Source: Rhizobium sp. (GTDB lineage: Bacteria; Pseudomonadota; Alphaproteobacteria; Rhizobiales; Rhizobiaceae). From it: a stretch of DNA of 64,000 nt. The translations under genes were made by a program, and so were the position numbers. Of the stretch, positions 58,064 to 64,000 are shown piece by piece; within the stretch, counting starts at the first letter, position 1, and each line of letters opens with the position of its first letter. The notes beneath the pieces were generated by a model. That model searched no databases. It saw nothing but the letters and a program-made list of their open reading frames with translations, and had not been told where the DNA came from. The DNA lies in contig JAHHDR010000024.1 of NCBI GenBank assembly GCA_019739215.1, positions 1-64,000 of the forward strand, written 5' to 3'.

Positions 58064-59289
58064 TGCGTCCACCGGCTGAAGAGCGAGGTCGAGAGCGCGC
58101 GGCGCGCTTCCGAGCTTTCGCGGATGATCAGTTCGCCCGATTCGACCAGGCCGCCGCGGCCGCGCATCGTCTCCATCATCAGTTCATGGATGGAGTAGAA
58201 GCTGGCGCGGATCGAATAGGCGGTCAGCACGAGCCCGATCGCGTCATCGGCGAGCAGGTCACGGCAGATGTCGAGCATTTTCGGCAGATGATCAAAGAGC
58301 TGCCAGACTTCGCCTTCCGGCCCGCGGCCGAAGCGCGGCGGATCGGCGAGGATGATGTCGTAGCGGCTGCCGCGACGCTGCTCGCGCTCGATGAATTTCA
58401 TCGCGTCGTCGCAGATCCAGCGGATCGGCCGGTCGTCGAGGCGTGCGAGCGCCTGGTTCTCACGGCCCCAGCCGATTGCCTTCTTCGACGCATCGACATG
58501 GGTGACTTCGGCGCCGGCGCTTGATGTGACCAGCGAGGCGATGCCGGTGTAGCCGAAGAGGTTGAGGACCTTCGGACGTCGGCCATGTTTGCGGATCTGT
58601 TCCGCCGCCCAGGACCAGTGCACGAGCTGTTCGGGAAAAACGCCGACATGGCGGTAGGACGTGAAGCGGCCGAAGAAATCGACATCGAGCAGCCTGAGCG
58701 GCCAGGTCTCGCCGAGGCTCTTCCGCGGAAAGCGCCAGCGGCCGGCGCTGTCGTCGTCGGTGTCACCGGAAAAGATCGCGTCGGCCCTGTCCCATTCGGC
58801 TTCGGGCAGCGCCTTTGGCCATAGCGCCTGCGCCTCGGGGCGGACGACGCGGATCTGGCCATATTGTTCGAGTTTAAGGCCCGCACCTGTATCCAGCAGA
58901 CGGTAGCCGTCTTCACCTGCGGTCTCGAGGATGACGGGTGCGGCCTCGCGCGGACGCTCGCCGCTGCGCGCCGGCATGAAGACCTGGATCGAACTCGAGG
59001 CCTTTTCCCACTTTTCCTCGCGCTTGCGCGGCGTCCGATCGGCTGGTTCGGCGGTCGCCGCCGGCGGCGGGCGGCGGAGCGACTCCTCGGCGCGTGGCTT
59101 GGGGCGCGGGGCCGGACGGGCGTTGCGGCCATCGGGCTTGGCAGCCGTCTTGGCCTCCGACCGACCTTGCGGCCGCCCGCCGCGCGTCTGATTTTTGCTC
59201 TTTACCAACGGTTTGTTTCTCAATAATTCGTCAACGATCGACCAGATAGCAGGATGACGCCACTTGGCAAAGCGCTTTGGCGGCTGCAT
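58060..59289 (-). CDS. Class I SAM-dependent methyltransferase
   Basis: 409 residues. The first ~110 are basic and low-complexity, and may be disordered or partly untranslated if a later start is used. The SAM-binding region is LNLFGYTGIASLVTSSAGAEVTHVD (~255-279), then the catalytic ADPPRFGRGPEGEVW, like RlmI/RlmK rRNA methyltransferases (COG1092). Probably an RNA or protein methylase. It overlaps the TrmH-type gene by 4 bases. Confidence 0.88.
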   Translation of the reverse strand: MQPPKRFAKWRHPAIWSIVDELLRNKPLVKSKNQTRGGRPQGRSEAKTAAKPDGRNARPAPRPKPRAEESLRRPPPAATAEPADRTPRKREEKWEKASSSIQVFMPARSGERPREAAPVILETAGEDGYRLLDTGAGLKLEQYGQIRVVRPEAQALWPKALPEAEWDRADAIFSGDTDDDSAGRWRFPRKSLGETWPLRLLDVDFFGRFTSYRHVGVFPEQLVHWSWAAEQIRKHGRRPKVLNLFGYTGIASLVTSSAGAEVTHVDASKKAIGWGRENQALARLDDRPIRWICDDAMKFIEREQRRGSRYDIILADPPRFGRGPEGEVWQLFDHLPKMLDICRDLLADDAIGLVLTAYSIRASFYSIHELMMETMRGRGGLVESGELIIRESSEARRALSTSLFSRWTQ

Positions 59290-59321
59290 GAAGGTCCCTA
59301 GGACATCAGGGAGAACTGATA

Positions 59322-59822
59322 ATGGATATTACCGGCGAGGAACGGATTGCCGCGAAACGCGAGATCGTCTGGCAGGCGCTGAACAGCCCCAACGTCCTGC
59401 GCAAGTGCATTCCCAATTGCGAGACGCTCGAGAAGAAGTCGCCCACCGAGATGCAGGCCACCGTGAAGTTCAAGGTCGGACCGATCCCGGCAACCTTCAA
59501 GGGCGACGTGACCCTGGCCAATCTCAACCCGCCGGAAAGCTACACGATCGTGGTCGACGGACAGGGCGGTCTTGCCGGCTCCGCCAAGGGCACCTGCGAT
59601 GTCTCGCTGGTGGCAGACGGCGACGAGACGGTCCTGACCTACAAGGTCGGCGCGCAGATGAACGGCGCGCTCGCCAAGCTCGGCTCGAAGATGATCGAGT
59701 CCTCGGCCAAGAAGGTCGCGAGCCAGTTCTTCAAGAAGTTCGGCAAGATTTCCGCCAAGCGCGCCGCCAAGGTGGCCAACAAGGCCAACAAGGCTACGGA
59801 TGACGACGACGGCGACGAATAA
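59322..59822 (+). CDS. CoxG-like SRPBCC-family protein
   Basis: 166 residues. The START/SRPBCC fold begins at the N-terminus (VWQALNSPNVLRKCIPNCETL) and continues with FKVGPIPATFKGDVTL and GGLAGSAKGTCDVSL, close to CO dehydrogenase subunit G (CoxG). The end is Lys-rich then Asp-rich. No cox genes are adjacent, so a general hydrophobic-ligand or membrane-anchoring role is more likely. Divergent from the methyltransferase gene. Confidence 0.88.
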   Translation: MDITGEERIAAKREIVWQALNSPNVLRKCIPNCETLEKKSPTEMQATVKFKVGPIPATFKGDVTLANLNPPESYTIVVDGQGGLAGSAKGTCDVSLVADGDETVLTYKVGAQMNGALAKLGSKMIESSAKKVASQFFKKFGKISAKRAAKVANKANKATDDDDGDE

Positions 59823-59824
59823 GC

Positions 59825-60166
59825 CTATTTCGACGCGGTGATCAGGTTGCGGGTCGTGATTTCCTCGACCCGCGTCCGCTGCTTGCCGGCCTCTTCGCGC
59901 CACTTGCGGGCTTCCTGGGCCTCGCTACGTGCCTGCCTCCGGTAGCGCCCCTGGGCGAACCAGGTCACGAAGGAACCGAGTATCACGCCGATGATCAGCG
60001 CGGCGAACACCAGGATGAACAGCGGAACCGAGAACGACAGCACCTGATCGTCGGGCCGAAACGGATTGAGCGCGAGTGTGACGAGGTGCCTGTTCGCCAC
60101 GGACAGCACCACAAGCGCTACCGCGACCGGCACGAGAACAATGAGCTTGATGAAGCGCATGACCAT
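59825..60166 (-). CDS. LapA-domain inner-membrane protein
   Basis: 113 residues with two membrane spans (about 6-24 and 45-68) and a cytoplasmic, charged coiled-coil-like tail. This is the LapA/YciS layout; LapA works with LapB in controlling LPS synthesis in E. coli, but the role in alphaproteobacteria is unclear. Convergent with the CoxG-like gene. Confidence 0.85.
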   Translation of the reverse strand: MVMRFIKLIVLVPVAVALVVLSVANRHLVTLALNPFRPDDQVLSFSVPLFILVFAALIIGVILGSFVTWFAQGRYRRQARSEAQEARKWREEAGKQRTRVEEITTRNLITASK

Positions 60167-60235
60167 CCGACGATCTCCCTTTTCGATTCCCAGATAGAAC
60201 CGGGCGGCGGTCAGATCAAGCCGGCGTTTCGCCGA

Positions 60236-60541
60236 TCATTCGTCGTCATCGGTGTCGGCGAGATCGGGATTGAGCCGCTCGCGCAGTTCCTTGCCGGTCT
60301 TGAAGAACGGAACCCACTTCTCCTCGACGAAGACCGCATCGCCGGTGCGCGGGTTGCGCCCTGACCGGGATGGACGGTTCTTCACCGAGAATGCACCGAA
60401 ACCGCGAAGCTCGACGCGATTCCCGTTGGCGAGAGCGTCGGTGATTTCGTCGAGCACGGCATTCACGATATTCTCAACGTCGCGGTGGTAGAGATGCGGG
60501 TTTTTGGCCGCGACGATTTGCACCAGCTCCGACTTGATCAC
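60236..60541 (-). CDS. ihfB: Integration host factor subunit beta
   Basis: 101 residues. [21 protein letters not shown] (arm region) and [12 protein letters not shown] form the DNA-binding signature of the HU/IHF family, and FGAF...[17 protein letters not shown] is IHF-beta type. It sharply bends DNA with IhfA in transcription and recombination. Divergence from other HU proteins, and the sppA neighbour on the same strand, match rhizobial ihfB. Confidence 0.96.
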   Translation of the reverse strand: MIKSELVQIVAAKNPHLYHRDVENIVNAVLDEITDALANGNRVELRGFGAFSVKNRPSRSGRNPRTGDAVFVEEKWVPFFKTGKELRERLNPDLADTDDDE

Positions 60542-60573
60542 GAGTGCCCCCTCAGACGGTTTCTATTTCCCGT

Positions 60574-61521
60574 TCATTTGGATCCAAAGTGCCAAACGGA
60601 TACAAGACCGTCAAGCAACAACTTGTCTTCACTCATATTTTTGAGTGCGACCGCATCTGCGAGCCATCCGAGACCGAGCGATCGGGCGAGGGAACCAAGC
60701 AGGAAATTCGAGCCCTGCGACCGGGGCTTCCAGTCCACGACCGGCAGGTCGGCAGCAATATTTCTGGTTGCGAAATAATCACGGATCTCCTTGAGCCCGC
60801 CGAGCTTGTCGACGAGCTTTTCCCTGGCCGCCTGGCGGCCGCTGAAGACCCGGCCATCGGCGAGGCGCAGCGCCTCGGCGCGCGGCATCTTGCGGCGCTC
60901 GGCAACGAGATCGACGAACCATGCGAACGTGTCGTCCACCATGGCCTGCATCGCCACCTTGGCGCCTTCCGGCGGGGCATGGAACGGCGAGGGTTCGGCC
61001 TTGAGCGGCGCGGACTTGATCTCCTCCAGCGAAACGCCGAGCTTGTCGAGCAGACCCTGGAGCTGGGGGTACTGGAAGATGACGCCGATCGAGCCGGTAA
61101 TCGAGGTTTCACCGGCGATGATCTGGTCGCCGGCGATCGCGATCATGTAGCCCGCCGACGCTGCAAGGGTGCGAACGTCGGACACGACGGGCTTCTTGGC
61201 GGCCAGGCGGCGGATGGCCTTGTAGGTCGTTTCGCCGCCATAAGTGGTGCCGCCGGGGGAATTGATCGAGACGATGACGCCCTTGACGGCATCGCTGCCG
61301 GCGATCTCGTCGAGGCGCTCGACAAGTTCGGCGTCGTCGACGATCAGTCCTGAAATCGTCACGCGGGCGATATGCGGCTGGGTCTTCGAGCCTTCCGTGC
61401 TGCCGAAGAAGAATGACCCGACCCCGACGATGGCGGCGGCGACGAGCACGAAGGCCAGCACCCGCCAGAAGGAAAGTTTGCGGCGCAACTGCCGCCGTTC
61501 AGCGATGTCGGTATAGGCCAT
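60574..61521 (-). CDS. sppA: Signal peptide peptidase SppA
   Basis: 315 residues. One N-terminal membrane span (~20-40). The catalytic Ser122 lies in LAASAGYMIA and the catalytic Lys174 in SAPLKAE, the Ser/Lys dyad of SppA. It degrades cleaved signal peptides in the membrane. It is the short (half-size) form typical of non-enteric bacteria. 32 bp upstream of ihfB on the same strand. Confidence 0.95.
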   Translation of the reverse strand: MAYTDIAERRQLRRKLSFWRVLAFVLVAAAIVGVGSFFFGSTEGSKTQPHIARVTISGLIVDDAELVERLDEIAGSDAVKGVIVSINSPGGTTYGGETTYKAIRRLAAKKPVVSDVRTLAASAGYMIAIAGDQIIAGETSITGSIGVIFQYPQLQGLLDKLGVSLEEIKSAPLKAEPSPFHAPPEGAKVAMQAMVDDTFAWFVDLVAERRKMPRAEALRLADGRVFSGRQAAREKLVDKLGGLKEIRDYFATRNIAADLPVVDWKPRSQGSNFLLGSLARSLGLGWLADAVALKNMSEDKLLLDGLVSVWHFGSK

Positions 61522-61708
61522 GGCTCATTCTCACTGTCTCGGACTCACTGTCCCGGATCCTTCGCCATGGATAGCGCCTGACGCGCAGGAAGGAAACAGC
61601 AGGGCTGCAACACTGGCCCGCTTATGACATCAGGTATCACGCATTGTTTTTGCGTGATGGTTTGCCTATGTGTTGCGCTAGGGCCGCTCCCGGCCTGCCA
61701 GGACCATC

Positions 61709-62389
61709 ATGGACGTTCGCGCACCCCTGTCGCTTTCCCGGAAGAGCCCCGCCGAGCACTATGCGCGCGCGCAGCGGCATTCCGCCTCCGTGCGCCGACT
61801 GAAGATATTGCTGCCAATCCTCGCGATCGTGATTTCCATGGCCTTCGTTGCCGTATCCTGGGTCCGGACCATGTTCCCCGAGAACCTGTCCATCGCCGGA
61901 GCCAGGATCGAGAACGGCCGCGTCGTCATGGAAAAGCCCGCGATCTCCGGCCGCAATGAAGACGGAATCAGTTACTTCATGAACGCCCAGCGAGCCCTGC
62001 AGGCGCTGACCAATCCCAGCGACATCGAGCTCGAGGATATCGAGGCGGCCGTGCCGGTGCGCGGAGACCTCGTCGCGCGGATCAAGGCCAGCGGCGCCAA
62101 GTATGATCGCGACACCGACAAGCTCGACATGACGGCGCCCTTCGAGGTGCAACTGTCCTCCGGCCTCAGTGCCAAGTTCCGGTCGGCGCATCTGGATGCG
62201 CGGGGCGGGATCATGCTGTCGGACGATGCGGTTTCGATCACCGCCAAGGGCGCGACCCTGGTTGCGAACAGCCTCAAGATAACCGATAAGGGCAGGATCA
62301 TGACCTTCTCCGGCAATGTCCGCCTGGAGGTCGAGCCGACGGCAGTCCGCCGGACCGCCGAAGACGTCAAGGCAACCAGCGAGCAATAG
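61709..62389 (+). CDS. lptC: LPS export protein LptC
   Basis: 226 residues with one N-terminal membrane span (~32-52) followed by a periplasmic OstA/LptC-like beta-jellyroll (FSGNVRLEVEP near the end). It receives lipopolysaccharide from LptBFG and passes it to LptA. It is followed 13 bp later by lptA and then lptB. Confidence 0.93.
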   Translation: MDVRAPLSLSRKSPAEHYARAQRHSASVRRLKILLPILAIVISMAFVAVSWVRTMFPENLSIAGARIENGRVVMEKPAISGRNEDGISYFMNAQRALQALTNPSDIELEDIEAAVPVRGDLVARIKASGAKYDRDTDKLDMTAPFEVQLSSGLSAKFRSAHLDARGGIMLSDDAVSITAKGATLVANSLKITDKGRIMTFSGNVRLEVEPTAVRRTAEDVKATSEQ

Positions 62390-62402
62390 GACGCAGTCGA
62401 CA

Positions 62403-62927
62403 ATGCGCGCACTTCGTATTTCCGCCCTCGTGGCCGCCGCGACACTCTGCCTCGGCATGTCGCATGCCGCCCATGCCCAATCGAAAAACAGCGGGCTGGC
62501 ATTGTCCAACGACAAGCCGATCCAGATCGAGAGCGACAATCTCGAGATCCGGGAGCAGGAGAAACAGGCCTTCTTCACTGGCAATGTGCGCGTGGCACAG
62601 GGCTCGATGACGCTGCAGGCGGCCAAGATGACCGTCCACTACAAGAGCGGCGACAAATCGATCGCCACCGGGGGCGCGGATATCGATCGCATCGACGTGT
62701 CCGGCAATGTCCGGCTGTCGTCGGCGACCCAGAAGGCGACGGCCGACAACGGCACCTTCAACATGGTCAGCGAGGTGCTGGTGCTCAATGGCAACCCTGT
62801 CGTGCTCTCGGAAGGCGGCAATGTCTTCACGGGCTGCAAGCTGACCGTGCAGATGAAGTCCGGCCTGGCCAATCTCGGCAGCTGCGGCAACCGCGTCAAG
62901 ATCCTGATCGATCCCAAGTCGAACTGA
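62403..62927 (+). CDS. lptA: LPS transport periplasmic protein LptA
   Basis: 174 residues from ATG 62403. Signal peptide 1-24 (ending AHAQ). The OstA fold shows LEIREQEKQAFFTGNVRVAQGSM (part) and SVLVLNGNPVVLSEGGNVFTG-like segments. LptA forms the periplasmic bridge between LptC and LptD. An earlier in-frame start would overlap lptC and is unlikely. Confidence 0.94.
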   Translation: MRALRISALVAAATLCLGMSHAAHAQSKNSGLALSNDKPIQIESDNLEIREQEKQAFFTGNVRVAQGSMTLQAAKMTVHYKSGDKSIATGGADIDRIDVSGNVRLSSATQKATADNGTFNMVSEVLVLNGNPVVLSEGGNVFTGCKLTVQMKSGLANLGSCGNRVKILIDPKSN

Positions 62928-62932
62928 AGCCG

Positions 62933-63739
62933 TTGAAGATTCCATTCATCCATTCCTGGGGTGCGCGACGCCCGAGCCCCGATCCGCAGCGCGACCCCGC
63001 ACAGCAGGCGCGCTACGAGGGCACGCTGATCGCCCGCGGCATCACCAAGGCCTACCGTTCGCGTCGGGTGGTCAATGGCGTGTCGCTCGTGGTGCGCCGT
63101 GGCGAGGCCGTCGGCCTGCTCGGGCCGAACGGCGCCGGCAAGACGACCTGCTTCTACATGATCACCGGCCTGGTGCCGGTCGACCAGGGGCGCATCGAGA
63201 TCGACGGCAACGACGTTACCTGGATGCCGATGTACCAGCGCGCGCGCCTTGGCGTGGGCTACCTGCCGCAGGAAGCGTCGATCTTCCGGGGGCTGACCGT
63301 GGAGCAGAACCTGCGGGCGGTGCTGGAACTGCGCGAGAAGAACCGGGACGCGCGCGAGCACAAGCTGGAATCGCTTCTTGCCGAATTTTCCATCGGCCAT
63401 CTGAAGGATTCACCGGCGGTGGCACTGTCGGGCGGCGAGCGGCGCAGGCTCGAAATCGCCCGCGCGCTGGCGACCGATCCCGCCTTCATGCTGCTCGACG
63501 AGCCGTTTGCCGGCGTCGATCCGATCTCCGTGGCCGATATCCAGAATCTCGTCCGGCACCTGACGCGCCGCGGCATCGGGGTGCTGATCACCGACCACAA
63601 CGTCCGCGAGACGCTCGGGCTCATCGACAGGGCCTATATCATCCATGCCGGGGAGGTGCTGACCCACGGACGCGCTGCCGACATCGTCAGCAATCCCGAT
63701 GTCCGGCGGCTCTATCTTGGCGACAATTTCAGCCTCTGA
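62933..63739 (+). CDS. lptB: LPS export ABC ATPase LptB
   Basis: 268 residues from TTG 62933, 5 bp after lptA. Walker A LLGPNGAGKTT, the Q-loop GYLPQEASIFRGLT, signature LSGGERRRLEIARA and Walker B FMLLDEPFAGVDP are the LptB pattern, and a C-terminal GDNFSL ends the protein. Powers LPS extraction with LptFG, which are elsewhere. The first ~28 residues are a short extension. Confidence 0.95.
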   Translation: MKIPFIHSWGARRPSPDPQRDPAQQARYEGTLIARGITKAYRSRRVVNGVSLVVRRGEAVGLLGPNGAGKTTCFYMITGLVPVDQGRIEIDGNDVTWMPMYQRARLGVGYLPQEASIFRGLTVEQNLRAVLELREKNRDAREHKLESLLAEFSIGHLKDSPAVALSGGERRRLEIARALATDPAFMLLDEPFAGVDPISVADIQNLVRHLTRRGIGVLITDHNVRETLGLIDRAYIIHAGEVLTHGRAADIVSNPDVRRLYLGDNFSL

Positions 63740-63894
63740 CCCTTGGCGCGGATGCTCCAGGCCCAGACATTTACCGTTCCGCGCGATTTCTCCTTGACCC
63801 GGTCGGACCAATAAGCAATTTTTGGGCCAGTTCCCCCTTTCGGGGAGCCGGGTCCCGGTCGGACCCCATAGCCGCGAGGAGTACAGCGTCCGCC

Positions 63895-64000
63895 ATGGCC
63901 TTGTCCGCAAGCCTGCTTTTGCGACAGACCCAGTCGCTGGTGATGACGCCCCAGCTGATGCAGTCCATCCAGCTGTTGCAGATGACTTATATCGAGCTCA
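63895..64000 (+). CDS. rpoN: RNA polymerase sigma-54 factor, N-terminus only
   Basis: The window ends after 35 codons: MALSASLLLRQTQSLVMTPQ followed by LMQSIQLLQMTYIEL, the Gln-rich region I of RpoN. GAGGAG lies ~16 bp upstream of the ATG. The position after lptCAB is the standard alphaproteobacterial and gammaproteobacterial layout. Confidence 0.95.
   Translation, partial: MALSASLLLRQTQSLVMTPQLMQSIQLLQMTYIEL

Overview
The window is a GC-rich chromosomal segment of an alphaproteobacterium, most likely Hyphomicrobiales (rhizobia and relatives). This rests on the gene neighbourhoods rpmH-rnpA-yidC-yihA, argB, mutS beside a malic enzyme fused to a phosphotransacetylase-like domain, an OlsB-type ornithine-lipid acyltransferase, sppA-ihfB-lapA and lptC-lptA-lptB-rpoN. 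The genus cannot be fixed from the sequence alone.

Positions 1-30328 are one giant inverted repeat. Base x pairs with base 30329-x, with arms 1-15107 and 15222-30328 around a 114-bp non-palindromic centre. The left arm is still palindromic at base 1, so the repeat runs off the window. The only mismatches I found between the arms lie within 19 bp of the loop. The arms even share the same apparent 1-base insertion in a permease gene. The fold-back lies inside that dppC-like permease, and the permease, solute-binding and CoA-ligase genes expected upstream are missing. The centre plus the right arm read as continuous native sequence; the left arm is probably a mirrored copy, either an assembly or library artefact or a real inverted duplication formed at a short inverted repeat.

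The unique content of the arm (15084-33080, + strand) is a catabolic cluster. (i) A dipeptide/opine-type ABC transporter remnant (permease fragment and two ATPases) plus a secreted VOC protein. (ii) An AraC-type regulator divergent from flavin reductase - SDR - styrene/indole-monooxygenase-like flavoprotein. (iii) A small secreted protein and a MarR-like regulator, divergent from a RutA-like luciferase-family monooxygenase with its own flavin reductase. (iv) A long operon: 2-aminobenzoyl-CoA monooxygenase/reductase, SDR, enoyl-CoA hydratase, acyl-CoA dehydrogenase, thioesterase, RidA, and a fused hydratase/3-hydroxyacyl-CoA dehydrogenase. My reading is an upper route turning an indole-like N-heteroaromatic into anthranilate, feeding the CoA-dependent aerobic anthranilate pathway. 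Three AT-rich dyads of the form TTTA-N4-TAAA sit at two of the promoters.

From 33081 to 34629 there is an unrecognised secreted protein with lower GC and a tRNA-Arg(ACG) whose 3' end faces the catabolic cluster. From 34630 to 64000 the content is mainly housekeeping: a sensor kinase, rpmH, rnpA, yidC, an EamA transporter, yihA, a GNAT enzyme, a fasciclin protein with an ECF sigma/anti-sigma pair, argB, a GH16-like secreted protein, a TetR-controlled MFS pump, mutS, maeB, a LysR regulator, olsB, a hybrid kinase, lspA, two RNA/SAM methyltransferases, a CoxG-like protein, a LapA-like protein, ihfB, sppA, lptCAB and the start of rpoN. The dppC-like gene, the sensor kinase, yidC and yihA carry apparent +1 insertions, mostly in homopolymers, while 41-64 kb reads cleanly. 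Together with the fold-back this points to low consensus quality near one end of the assembly.
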